Shown: positions 53,178 to 64,000 of the stretch, piece by piece
How positions within the stretch are numbered: the first letter of the stretch is position 1
How the letters are laid out: each line of letters starts with the position of its first letter
Assembly (NCBI GenBank): GCA_014607495.2
Contig: CP053154.1
Span: 9,424,001 to 9,488,000 of the forward strand
Source: Carposina sasakii
Lineage: Eukaryota; Arthropoda; Insecta; Lepidoptera; Carposinidae
Reading direction: 5' to 3'
DNA length: 64,000 nt
Made by a program: the position numbers and the translations under genes
Notes under the pieces: model-generated
The model's database searches: none
What the model was told of the DNA's origin: nothing
What the model saw: the letters and a program-made list of their open reading frames with translations, nothing else

Positions 53178-53778
53178 TTAGTTCACAAAAAAATTATACA
53201 GAACTTGTCTTAGAACATTTTGACTCGTGTACAAGAATATTTAATAAGAGATCATTATATTTTCTTACCTTCATTTTCCTCAGAATCTGACGATGACGAA
53301 TAAAGAATCACTCTGTTTCGCTTCTTGAAAACGTGTGCTCACACAATAAAAGAATGAAGGAAATTATCGGTAGACTAGGAATAGTGTCGTAGGTTGTAGG
53401 GTAGTTCTGTTTTCGAATTACCCACTCTGAAATTGTGCGAAGTTGCCAGTACAATAAAAGTACTACATGTGTTAAAAATATATCAAAGAATGAAACGTAC
53501 GAAATGTAATCTTAAATATGCAATATTATTTCCAACTACGTATTGAGAAATACTTACGTTTTTACGTGCTTTAAAAACTTTTCTCACAGCGCTAAAACAA
53601 AACACACTCACTGTGGCGTGGCCACAAGCGTCACCTGACTGACAAGTCGAAACCTGTATGCGAGTGTAATGATGGAAAGAAACAGAAGATCACTGTCTTT
53701 AGCAAGTAGGAGTATTTGTTTCCAAGAATGGCGGTATTCCATTTTAGGGATACTATTCCACATTTGGTTACTTTCCTC

Positions 53779-54435
53779 TACTTATGTTATGTATTTATGT
53801 TCATTTATTTGTTTTTTTTTACCACTTCACTCATATTTTTTTAAAATTTTGCATAAGTGCATGTATTTGGGAATACGGAGAAGTATATTATTTAGTCCAC
53901 GCAGATGAAACCGCGTGTAACAGCTAGTTATGTAAAATTAATTCCTCTCTTAGGCGACAAAATTAAAAGAGTACTCGACAGACATTTCAATCCAATTTTC
54001 TATTCGTGCTTTTTGTGTATCCAGCTTATAAACCTTGTTTTCATGGATAAATATTCTCTCTCTGCTATTTAAAAATGCGAAATGTTGTAAACGCGTGAAC
54101 ATTTACGATCACATATCAGATAGGTGGTCCTGCCAGGTGCTCTTAACTGCCGTATTTGTCATCCGCTTACACCAGAATGTTACAATTTATAACCAAACTG
54201 ATATTTAAGTTAATGTTTAGTAAGTCTCGCGTGCAACCTAAAATATGTTGTATACTGCAGTTATTCTTAATAGTATTCGCAGGTTTAGATAATGGGAGTA
54301 ACTTTATGTTATGTTGCCATGTGAGAGGATGTGTTTGAATCATTGGTAGATTGTTTTTGGAGATCTTTATCTTTGACGGTGTTCTCACATTCTATTTGAT
54401 GAGACGCTTATAGTCAAACTTAGGTACCTTGAAAA
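53779..54435. other. No gene; short RTE-like end at 53879-53930
   Basis: TTAGTCCACGCAGATGAAACCGCGTGTAACAGCTAGTTA is a decayed RTE-type 3' terminus. The rest shows no feature. Confidence 0.45.
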
Positions 54436-54591
54436 TAGTCCACTGTAGAGAACCTATGCACCAGAGACCCAAAATCAAATGTTTATTTCGATATTATGGC
54501 GAATTTCTAAAAAACTCAGGAATACAATCTTGAAAAATAAACACGTAATTTCGAGACTCAAACTTTCTAAGTAGTTCTCTATAGTGGGCTA
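54436..54591. mobile_element. Small MITE with TA-flanked inverted ends
   Basis: 156 bp, left end TAGTCCACTGTAGAGAAC, right end GTTCTCTATAGTGGGCTA; inverted with three mismatches in 18. TA at each extreme suggests a Tc1/mariner-type target. Confidence 0.75.
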
Positions 54592-56372
54592 TAATCATTA
54601 TTTCTATTCAAATGTATCAGATATATCAAAAAACGGATACGTGTATGATGGAAAACCAAAGGGTACCTGGCTAGTGAGCAAGGGTTTGTTTGGAAGTTGT
54701 TTTTATAAGGCAGTGGCGGCGAGGCGGCATAACCGGCACCTGTGGGTTCATCTACATAATGTGGACAAGTCGTTGAACCCTGCTGGAGGTAACCGTCTGT
54801 GCTGCACTGCAAGACGTTGTAAGCAAATAATAATATAATCCATATGCTCTAATCTGTCGAACTTTTATTTAGGTATTTGCAGAAAAATAGCAAAGATTCC
54901 TTTTCAAAATGTAAAATAAACATACGGACTACCTTAAGGGAAGATCATGAACATGTTAATAGTACCTAATTGCTTAACTGTAATTATAAGGATCTAATTT
55001 TATTTACCATCAAAGGAAAAGCTGGGCAGGTCTAGTTTAAAGACTGTATAAAAATAGCAATAAGTATTTATCCCCCATGTTCCTATAAAAAAGTAATTGG
55101 TTCAACAGACGTGAAGGGGCAAACATACGAGCTCACAAATATTTGTCACTTGATTGCCTTTGTTTATAGAGTCGTAAGAAGAAGAGAAAAACTCGAATAA
55201 ATGTAAGTTCCCAGCTCCTTTTATGTGATACGAAGGATAAAGCAAACATATAAAACCCTGTTTCTACGAGTCACTTCATCCGAGCCCTGCTTGAAGATTG
55301 TATAGAAAGTTATAAACCAAATCTGGTCGCGACAGTTTTGTTGTTTTAAAATCATTATCTTGATGATGTTGGTGGTGGACTAGAAGGGGTATACTCGTAT
55401 TGGATGCACAGAAGGGCCATTTCGATTTTCTATCATGGTTAATTTTAATCTTGATAGGTTTAGAAATACTTATTTATTTATACAACAATACAATCTAAGC
55501 TATTTTTCATTAGACAGCGAGCTCGTACAACATGGAGGAATAGTTTCAATTAGTTTTCTCTTATTTGCGAATAGAACGTGGTCAGGGGACCTCCACCGCA
55601 CCGACCGAGTTGATTAGTGCAAAAAAACCTTGATGAGTCGTATCTACCTGGGGAGTAAAAAAAATACGTAGCAGAGACGCTATTTTGACTGAATGATTTT
55701 TCTATTCAACATCATAAAAGTTTTTATTACATTTCCTATGAGTGAATAAGACAATGTATGGTAATTAAACAATATAATTCCTTTTTTGTTATTTTACTAA
55801 TATTTTCTACTTCTCTCGTGCATTGTGCTGTATTATCAATAACTACTAAATACTTTCTCTTAGGTATATTAATTTGGCACTAATTATCACTGTTCAAATT
55901 ACTTTAGTAACTACATTTATTGGCTTAGTTGATTATTTAAAAAAATCCAAACATGAGACGAACAAGAGTCACGAATAAAAACGACAGTAGGAAGATCGCA
56001 GAAGCTAGACCAAACAGATATACCTAAGTATCATATTTTTCTCCCTATATGCAATTCATAGTTATTGAGGAACTGGAACTTATAGCTCTTGATTCATAAA
56101 TAAAGAACACTAAAATACCTGAGTTAACTACTGACAACTTATGTACTTCTAGATCTACATATTTTGAAAAAAAAACTTTTAAATACTATCAATGTAAGTT
56201 TTCAAGGTACATACTATTGTAAATATCTGAAATACTGAAAATGTAATAAGAAAAGCGGAATGTCTTAAAACCAGAAATATTGACAAATATTTAAGATTTT
56301 TTTATGAATAAAGTTTAACTAAAATATGCACATATTAAAGGGCTGCACTAAATTAACTACTATGGTAGTATA
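54592..56372. other. No gene seen; includes the sarcoglycan 3' UTR region
   Basis: AT-rich. The right part should contain the sarcoglycan 3' UTR. The nearest clear minus-strand AATAAA I see is about 650 bp beyond the stop, near 55722. The frame at 54584-54838 has no motif support. Confidence 0.4.
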
Positions 56373-59300
56373 TCATCGACACAGGTCAGTGTCTATGTCG
56401 GAAGATGCGCACGGCGCTTCTGGCAACGCAAGGAACAGTCTACCGGATGCGCACGCGCATAACTGGTACACTTTTGTATTTCTAATGTTCTTGTGTGGTC
56501 TCGCTGTCGCATTCACCTGTTTTAGGTGATTGATGACTATGTTCGGAGCATTTAGTCTGATCTGAAAATTATAAAATAGGATTTTTATATTCAAAAATTA
56601 TTAGTGACCCTATAACTTAGCTATTAGGCTAGTACAAACAAGTAGCCTTTAGGTAACTCTTGGAAAAAATAAAAAGGAACGACATCGACCATAACATTTA
56701 AACATGAAACTAAATACTTACAGCCCCAACAATAGAGTCGAGTTTAATATCAGAATGCGAAGTGACATCGATGTTCCCCGCTCGACTCTCGATGGAGATT
56801 GACTGCGGCGCTCGCAGATCGAGTCGCCTCGTCAACGACTCCAATCTGAATAGTACATCTTTGTGTTACATAAATCACAATAAAAATAAACTGCGTTTAT
56901 TTGTTAAGGCTATGAATATGTTCAGTAGATGGGATTCGATTTGTAGAGTCGCTGTACTAGAGCTTGGGATAAAATTGGTTTGATCTCGTAGCTTTTAGAA
57001 GTTCAATGTAGCTGGTGTTACTTGTTAGGTGATTTTATAAATAATATTAAGGATTTAAAGATAGTAAATAATCTATTTATTGATTGCCCTTGATTTATCT
57101 ATACGTGCGCCTTCCAGTCAGACGGGGATTGGTCACGCACGGGTCTGAATCACCACTGGGTTATTTCATGTACGAGTATTCTATGATTGTCACTTAACTA
57201 TGCACGTGGCGTCAGGCAGGCAACCGGCCGTAAAACAAAATGCCAAATCTTTGACATTTAAAAGAAATAATATTGCCGACCTTAATAAATAATACGACAA
57301 GGGCAGAAAAATATGGACTGATTTATACGAAGCTCTACTGGAAATTTATTTTCTAAGATTTTGATCAATATAAGAATAGGGTAGGGTGGTGTAAGATGAC
57401 GCACCTTTGAAAGAAACGGCTGTAAAAAAAAAACGAAAAAAAAAGTTTTCCAAGTCAACTTTATTAATTTTAAATCTTTCACTAATTGATAACAAGAACA
57501 AACTTAAAAAAAATAGCGCGTGCAATACTTGTTGATGTTGGTTGTCTGATTGATACATCAGGATTTCGTATTAGAAACCTACGTAGCCATTCCTTGCCTG
57601 CAGATTTTGTTCCTCGGTTGAAACGGTGCGGTATCCGGTTTTTTTCGGCAAATTCATAAGCTAGTGTCTTTAAATCTTTCGTAGTCATTCCAAAAAACAT
57701 TGCATCTAGAGTCCTCAAATACTCATAAAAGCCGTTTTCGACCTCTGTTGAAAAGGTAATATCATATCTACCCAGTTTAGTTGGACATTTTTTTTTAATT
57801 GCCGTCTTAACGTTGATTCTGGCATTCCGAAGTCGAAGGATTTTGTGACAGATCTTTTACTTTTACCTTGACCAAGTTGCTTGCGCGCTTCTTCAATAAC
57901 AGATGGTGCCCATGTTTGTCTGTCAGTTTTTCTCTCACGCCGCGACATTCTGAAATTAAATAATTTGGAAAAATATAAAAATACAGTCCAAATCTAAACC
58001 TTCAAATAATGGTTTATAAGTCGGCGCGCGCCATCTTAAACACCCACTTAATGCGCCATCTTATATGTATACTTTCCCTATTTGCATAAATTAATATATT
58101 AACGCCATCTTTTATTAAACATCGGAATCAACTCGTTTGTTGCGGCACGTTGAATGATTGTTTTGATGAACTAATTAGTCTAAACATTAAATATCTACAA
58201 ATTGTTTAAATGACAATACTTTCAAATGAAGGTAAAATAAGATCAAATGTGGTTAAAATGTATGAACTTACCTGGAACCATCAATTTATATCTTATTTTG
58301 TTTATTTTTTTGGGAGCACATACCGGCACAATTACTCATCAAAACACGACTGAAGATAGATGCGTACGTTACACCAAATCCAGCCAATCGCCAATGCGCC
58401 ATCTTATCGGCTGCGCCGACTTATACCACCCTACCCTAGACGAGTCTAGTTAGAATAAACTTACAACAAGTCCGATCCGGGTGGAGCCCTAACCGCAGGA
58501 GCCTGTAGGGCTCCACGCACGGTCACCCCGCCTTCGCCTTCCACTGCCAGTGTCTCAGCCGAGACCCGAACCTCGTCCTTCGACGCATGGAAAACGCTAC
58601 CTCCTCTCGAGTCACGCACGTCAAACGCGCGGCCGCTGCATTCTATACTGTCACGTTCTGGAATAATTTGATTGATTTTATATACTCGTACAAGCCAAGA
58701 AATAATTCTATCTTTTTTCAGACTCTCGTGAGGTGAGCGTATGGATATTTCCAATGATTGTTAAGTACATTAAGGATAGGTCATACTTAAGGATTGTAGA
58801 GATAAAATATAAGTAGGGCAGTAAACTTGGTAAATTAAAACCATTTACATTTAACATCAACATAATTTAATAAATTATACGGTGTTACATATTCATACTT
58901 ACTTATCAATAACTTGGCATGGTCTAGGTGCCCCGGCTCCGACACCAGCACCGTAAAGTTCCGATGAGAGTGCATGGTGATTGGCTGAGCAGGCTGCGAC
59001 GATATGGAAGACGCTATGAGTTGATCTGTCAACCACGCTTGGCCTTGCAACTGTATACCTCCATTAACTATTTTGATGGGACCGATGCCTTTCTAAAATT
59101 AGGTAAACTCCAGTATAACTCCAGTAATAAGCACTCGTATCAAAATTTAACTAAAGATTTTACTTACCATACTTAATTTTAATGTGCTTATAATCCACAA
59201 TGTAAGCGCTATATTTAAAAATACTAGAATCATTAGGAATATTAGAATTCCATATAGAGCCGTTCTTCTCCAGCCTTTAGCTAATGAGGCAGGAAAACAA

Positions 59301-59416
59301 CTTTTATTGGTAGATTCTGTATTATTTGAGGGAACGGCGGCAGGCGGCGGGTCTCCAGTCGGAGTGCATCCCCATCCTCGAATGCCGCCCGCGTCAGCTC
59401 CCTCTGCGCTTATCAT
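56373..59416 (-). CDS. Scgdelta: Gamma/delta-sarcoglycan (five exons)
   Basis: A type II membrane glycoprotein of the sarcoglycan subcomplex, which links the muscle cell membrane to the dystrophin complex. I assembled it from splice sites: exon 1 59416-59168, exon 2 59092-58903, exon 3 58657-58465, exon 4 56845-56722, exon 5 56561-56373. All donors are GTAAGT and the phases agree, giving 314 residues. The ATG follows an in-frame TAA by 24 bases. Exon 1 has a cytoplasmic N-terminus, then KGWRRTALYG and a membrane helix (ILIFLMILVFLNIALTLWI). Exon 2 starts KGIGPIKIVNGGIQL; exon 3 has AFDVRDSRGGSVFHASKDEV; exon 4 has LDLRAPQSISIESRAGNID. Exon 5 ends in the Cys cluster (QLCACASGRLFLA...C...C). 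Intron 3 holds a pogo-like transposon. Confidence 0.92.
57379..58436. mobile_element. Pogo-like DNA transposon in sarcoglycan intron 3
   Basis: 1058 bp with inverted ends GGGTAGGGTGGTGTAAG and CTTATACCACCCTACCC and TA on each side (57377-57378 and 58437-58438). The motif GCGCCATCTTA recurs near 58027, 58060, 58103 and 58396, probably subterminal binding repeats. It carries the N-terminal part of a transposase only. Confidence 0.87.
57482..57948 (-). pseudogene. Pogo-like transposase N-terminus, frameshifted
   Basis: Minus strand. A helix-turn-helix (Psq-like) region starts at MSRRERKTDRQTW and includes DFGMPESTLRRQLKK. A one-base slip in an A run near 57795 moves the frame; it continues with LGRYDITFSTEVENGFYEYL, MTTKDLKTLAYEFAEKN, the CENP-B-type block SAGKEWLRRFLIRNPDVSIR and ATS-like TSIARA. 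The DDE catalytic domain is absent, so the element would need a helper. Confidence 0.8.
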
Positions 59417-60211
59417 TGTCTCCGCTACCTTAACAGGAGATTATCGGATCCTGTAAACGGTTAACAACTATGTTAAATGCAGGCTAATGGAGTGTTAATG
59501 TAAGTCATGAGTACAGCTTTAGTGAATACGAATTTATGAATTGAACGTATGAATTAGATATAATCGGAATCTGATGATATATAAGGGAACAATTGTTTAA
59601 TAAGGTGATGACACCTAACTTTGAAATTTTTTTAAAGAGATTTCAAAAAGGAGATTTGCAAATCGATTTACTTTGTAAGTATTCGTAAGTATAGAAAAAA
59701 GTTCATAATAAAATATATGAAGAAAACCAACGTATAAAGTTTTTAAGGTATCGATTTAGCAGACGTCGCACGTAACTTAAAGTCCCAAAACCCCGGTCTA
59801 TATTAAACTTAAACGTGTGCCGGCATTGCGGCTCTCCTAAACATATCACATCGATCTGTAAGCACCTTTGTAATACCAGCCCTGAAACATTGCCAAAATG
59901 CGGTCAGTGTTTACAGCCGCCTTCTATCATAATGTATTTCCGTTTAGTTGTACTCGTAAGAGTACTGCTTTCTCTTCGGCTTATACTGTTTTGTGAGGCT
60001 AGCTTTTGGCTAGGTTGATCTCTAGAGCTTTTGTATCTTAGATACCTTATGTACCTATAGGTAAGGTACTTGATATTTCGACGTTTTGTCCTCCTAGTCT
60101 AGATTTTTGCATACAAAATGTCACTTTACAACGCGAAGTAAAGCTATAATGGCTCTAGTCTTAGTAAATTATCTAAGGCTCTAGTTTATTAATATTAGGA
60201 CTATTTTTTTA
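59417..60211. other. Upstream of sarcoglycan; no gene seen
   Basis: Should include the 5' UTR or first intron of the sarcoglycan gene. No motif-supported coding. A short frame at 59815-60018 has scattered Cys/His but no known finger. Confidence 0.4.
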
Positions 60212-60343
60212 ACGGCCAATTTCTATACGAGAGATCAAAAAGAATCTCGGATTCTTTTATTCCTAATTTGAAATTTTGTATGAAAACAATTGAAGATTAA
60301 ATCTGAGATATGCAAAAAATGATCAGTTATAGAAATTGGCGGT
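60212..60343. mobile_element. Small MITE with inverted ends GCCAATTTCTATA
   Basis: About 130 bp, left end GGCCAATTTCTATACGAGAGATC, right end GATCAGTTATAGAAATTGGCGG; ends pair over about 14 bp. Target duplication not resolved. Confidence 0.65.
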
Positions 60344-62640
60344 ATATCGTCTTTAGGAAAATGAGGAAATTGAGACTATGGGTCAATAGCTCAAAAACGA
60401 AGTAGATATTCGTACTTACTTTTTGTGATTTGTGAAAATGATTTCGAAGAATTAGACCAATTTTTAAAAATCCATTATTCGAGAGAAAGAGAGAGAAAGC
60501 ATGGGATAAAGCTTGCAGTACTAATGAGGCCGCCAACGCTGCAACAACGACTAATGAATAACACCAGAGTTTTTCAAAAAATACCATTTAAATGTCCTCT
60601 GCACGTTGTTAATAGCTCTGTGACGTTCTACGAGTATGAAAATACATGCAAATAAGTTAACAGAACAACATTTTGAACTGTAAAATTAAAAGTTTGTTGG
60701 TTAGGTAGGTGCTTCGACCGATATATTGTTGATATAATACCAAATTATTTTATTTATTTAGGACAATAAATTCTATAGAAGGTAAAAAAAGTAACACAAG
60801 CAACTTTGCATATGCAAACCAACTACATTATCCAAAATTAAGTAAATATGTAATGATGCGTACTCGTACGGACGCTAATAATTAGACTAGTAGATACTTA
60901 AAATAAATGCCTAGAAGTATTGTACCTGGACGAACTACACAATACGCTTGTGATATTATTAATAAATAATACGGCTATTATAGTATTTGTCAATGTACTT
61001 ATGTGTTACAAGCCCATTTTAGTTCATTAGTAGACACGGTTTTAAGTACTTTGTCAGAACGTAGAGTTACAACCACGCTGCGTCGTTAACGGGACTTCTG
61101 CCGAAAACACCCAGTTAGGAAACTATCTTGTCTCTGTACAAGACTGTGAACTACGAGTACTCCGTCCAATGTCTTATGAAATGCATAGATTTCGGTACAA
61201 AACTGGTTTAATATATGTTTACGGTATTACATAGACAGTTCTGGTATACAATATCCCTCGTTATATCACATACGTACATAAATAATTATGTCATGCATCA
61301 TCAAATTATCAAAATCTTGCTTTGGTAGTGAGATAGTTTAAATTTCAGAGTTCCGTATCGAATGAAGAATACTCCAGTTTGCTCTATAGGTATAGGTATT
61401 AGTTACCTACTTATACCTACCTCAACTATGATATTCGCAGATACTATAGGCATAGACATTTTGTATTAGCGTAGAATCTACACCGTAGTTTCTTTCATGA
61501 ACGTTATTATGAAAGCAAAAATAGTCAATAACACGCCAAAATAGTGATTTCAATCATAATACTGTTTATAATTACGATCCGCACAGTTTGGTGGGCAACT
61601 ACGGAACTCTAGGTAGGTACTATATCGTGTGTTACCCACTAAAACTATTTTTAATACATTTACACAGAACGGTGAATGTCCAGAATATCTGCCGTCAAAT
61701 TTACAATCTGACCGGCACATTCGTAAATAGAACCGCTCAGTTTAGACGTTGGGATTTCTTTTATAGAGCGTTTTCATGTAGTCTGCTGTTTGATTTATAA
61801 GTAGGAATATGTTATGTATCGCCGTAGCGTCTGTCTAGGGGGCTTTGTTCCTCAAGCTCTTCACGCGGAGACAATAGCTTTGTGGTATCTTGTAAAAGTC
61901 GCTACCTATAAATTTTTGTCAATAAAACTAGTCCTAAAATGTTATTTCTGAAAAATCTATATGTAAAGTATTTAGATAACAGCAGAAATTTATGATTAAA
62001 AAAAAATCCAGTAACATACATAAATAGACAAATGATTAACTCGCTTAATTTCTTTGCAACGCACATCCTGTAGTCCTTAGTTATACAGAAACTTAACCAA
62101 ATATATTACAATCTATCTGACTTAACCTACAATCTTGAAATGTAAAGACAGTTCCGACAGATTTACGTATCACTTTTAGGAGGTCCATGGAAAGTAACCC
62201 ATCGTGTAATCTATCCAGGGTGCATCGCTAAAGCTCTATCACATTGACAAACTGTAAAGTGGTTGCACACTCCACAGTAAAATTCCATGACCAAGAATAT
62301 ACGCATAATATACTTACGGTATAAATGCTTACTACATGTAGAGAGTTCAATATTCACACTCTCTCACTAAAACGCTGATGTTTGTTTACCATACCAATGC
62401 ATCGTCGAGCGAATACTTGTATATTGTTATGAATAAAATATCTCCTGAGTTTAGCGACTGTGTGCCTAGTTCGTCTACAATTTTCAACTGCATAAATTTT
62501 ATTTATAAATTTACCTTTCCTCCGAGTCTGGTTTGAAGGGCGTTGTAACCTTAGCACGATATGTGCGTCAATTTACCGCAAACACACCGGGACACTCAAT
62601 TTCAGCGTGAACTCATTTATAAGCATTATTTAGCGATGCA
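60344..62640. other. No gene seen
   Basis: 2.3 kb of AT-rich DNA; short frames without motif or splice support. Confidence 0.4.
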
Positions 62641-63400
62641 GGCGACTGCACCGGGCGTGATCGGACTGAGACTAGGTAAATTCATAGGTGGTAGAAGTAA
62701 CACTCGAAATATCTCCGGCGCTGCGAGGCGAGGCGGCGCGCGGCGTGCTCCAGAATATAATATCAGGCAGTGGAGTGGCCTGCGACTCCGGCGCTCTGAG
62801 GGCCGCGTACCGACGGCCCTCTTTGTAACGATATAGTGCCAAAATAAAAACTCTCAATCGTATCGGCACTCTCAAATTCTCCACGTTAATAATGATGTCT
62901 GCACTCCGTTTTACTTTGCCCGCATTTCGGCAGCACGCCGCGATCGATCTCCGGTTTTAAAAATACAAATACTGTTCTCGCGTCGACGACCCAATTATAC
63001 ACCGGTAAATTGGCCTTTATTACACTTTCATTCCGAGAACAGTTCCGGATATTTTCAGTTGCATTTTAATTTGCAGCGACATGTATAATACGTACCAATT
63101 GAAATGGTTAACTGATACACTTCAGCAGGTACGAGGGGAATACGATTTCATCAATTCGTACCGAAGTGACGTCACAGGTTTGAGTGTGTTCACGCGAGGC
63201 TAGGAGCCCTCGTGGGTAGTAAAGCTGGCTCCAGTGCTGCACAGCGAGTTGGCAGCTGGAGCGATGGCGGGGAACTGGCGGTTGCGCGAGAGCCGATGCT
63301 GGCCACCTCGTTGTGAAGTGTTGCATTTTTAATGGAGCTCAGTCTCGCGCGGGACATAACTCCGGAACGCTCGGTACAGCTGGGCCTCTATTATGAATTC
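62641..63400. promoter_or_regulatory. GC-rich block, possible promoter or 5' exon
   Basis: Clearly richer in G+C and CpG than its surroundings (for example 62714-62820 and 63180-63310). It lies 3.2 kb upstream of the sarcoglycan ATG on the same (minus) side, so it may hold its distal first exon. Short frames on both strands are probably side effects of composition. Confidence 0.3.
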
Positions 63401-64000
63401 TAGTTAACGTTATCATTAACCGACACCTCCGAGTGTAGGTATGTTACAGTCAATATGGAAGCTAGTTATTATGTGTTATAATATAAGAATGATATAAAAT
63501 AAATATAAGAATTTTGATAGGTTAGGTAAGGAACATATTCTACGTGATTTTTTGCATTTTATAAAAAGGTACGGTTTTTTAATAACATAGATTTCATCAA
63601 ATTATTATTAAATTTCAATCTAACTAAACTATAGCAATCTAGAAGTCCATTATGGTTACAAAATAATCCAATAAGTAAGAACCGGTCAATAGCATAAAGT
63701 TCAGTAGGTATACTGTATTCACCGTAACATAAACACTTGTTAATAATAGAGGACACGACGTGTCGTAGGAACAGTATGTAACAACCCCTGACTGCGCCCG
63801 TGTTAATGTGAAGGTGGGCCTAATACTAAATTGTGATTCGGGAAGGGTAGGGACTACCTATAAGTTACTCTTGATATACTCGTACTTAATTACTCTGAAA
63901 ATAAATGAATAACTCTTGATGAAGGGTAACCTTAGGTGTAAATCTAAATACTGACAGACTTAAATATATTTTCGCCGTTTGTTTCCGTTGCATTTTATTT
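63401..64000. other. No gene seen
   Basis: AT-rich end of the window without recognised features. Confidence 0.4.

Larger units (their letters stand above)
48923..53510 (-). mobile_element. DIRS-type tyrosine-recombinase retrotransposon
   Basis: Minus-strand element with ORF1, RT-RNase H and tyrosine recombinase in DIRS order. The terminal repeats are inverted: 48990-49130 is the reverse complement of about 53345-53490. Near the 3' end an internal complementary region (about 49190-49310) contains the reverse complement of the left edge (48923-48993) joined directly to that of the right edge (about 53465-53510), as expected of a DIRS circle junction. All three frames are damaged, so this copy is not autonomous. 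It lies within a pogo-like element. Confidence 0.87.
48208..53778. mobile_element. Pogo-like DNA transposon remnant, split by a DIRS element
   Basis: Ends GAGGAAAGTAACCAAATATGG (48208) and its inverted partner at 53778, flanked by TA on both sides (48206-48207, 53779-53780) as in Tc1/mariner-pogo elements. The motif CCAAATATGGA is repeated inside (48489, 48788, 48811). Without the 4.6-kb DIRS insertion about 1 kb remains, including a transposase C-terminus. Confidence 0.75.

Noticed and set aside
54584..54838. Overlapping frames of about 80 codons on both strands
   Set aside because: No domain, no splice support, and mutual overlap on both strands point to chance.
56326..56529. Plus-strand 67-codon frame with a membrane-like helix as a small membrane protein
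   Set aside because: It is the antisense of the last sarcoglycan exon, whose splice sites and C-terminal cysteine cluster are clear on the minus strand.
62561..62884. Overlapping arginine-rich frames on both strands
   Set aside because: They come from a GC-rich block on both strands; more likely promoter or 5' UTR sequence than protein.

Overview
This is insect nuclear DNA, almost certainly from a moth or butterfly. It is AT-rich, has few host genes, spliced genes with GTAAGT-type donors, tRNA-derived SINEs of the lepidopteran type, many copies of the TAGGTACCTA palindrome, and a dense nest of mobile elements from nearly every eukaryotic class. No function was taken from a search; everything was read by translation, splice-site inspection and alignment by eye.

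Host genes are sparse. A Dbp5/DDX19-type RNA helicase (12571-13971, +) lies tail to tail with a five-exon EMC10 gene (14470-16013, -) that I assembled from splice sites. A five-exon gamma/delta-sarcoglycan gene (56373-59416, -) is complete at the right. Less certain are a broken multi-exon gene at 9625-10998 (-), a THAP-domain first exon at 25897-25976 (-), and an unrecognised exon at 36450-36756 (-). The helicase is a nuclear-pore mRNA export factor, EMC10 is a luminal/membrane part of the ER insertase, and the sarcoglycan is part of the dystrophin complex; they share a neighbourhood, not a pathway.

Layout: 1-6.2 kb holds the 3' part of an intact Ty3/gypsy polyprotein, then a decayed BEL/Pao integrase region whose LTR carries a hAT MITE. 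6.7-25.7 kb is colonised by nine copies of one poly(A)-tailed non-autonomous retroposon of about 410 bp, most with clear target-site duplications, plus a long foldback element and a large inverted duplication. 16.2-21.7 kb is an apparently intact I-superfamily LINE, flanked on both sides by diverged copies of the EMC10 promoter and first exon. 26.0-27.4 kb is a TIR element with an 8-bp target duplication that carries its own THAP exon and sits about 40 bp upstream of the other THAP exon. 27.4-47 kb is mostly LINE fragments, SINEs, MITEs and short tandem repeats. 48.2-53.8 kb is a TA-flanked pogo-like element into which a whole DIRS-type tyrosine-recombinase retrotransposon (48923-53510) has inserted, with its terminal inverted repeats and internal complementary region still visible. 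57.4-58.4 kb is a second pogo-like element inside sarcoglycan intron 3. From 59.4 kb to the end I recognise no gene.

The most interesting items are the THAP-carrying element beside a THAP exon, the duplicated EMC10 exon 1 framing the LINE, the DIRS-in-pogo nest, and the poly(A) retroposon family with an internally deleted but still mobile form.
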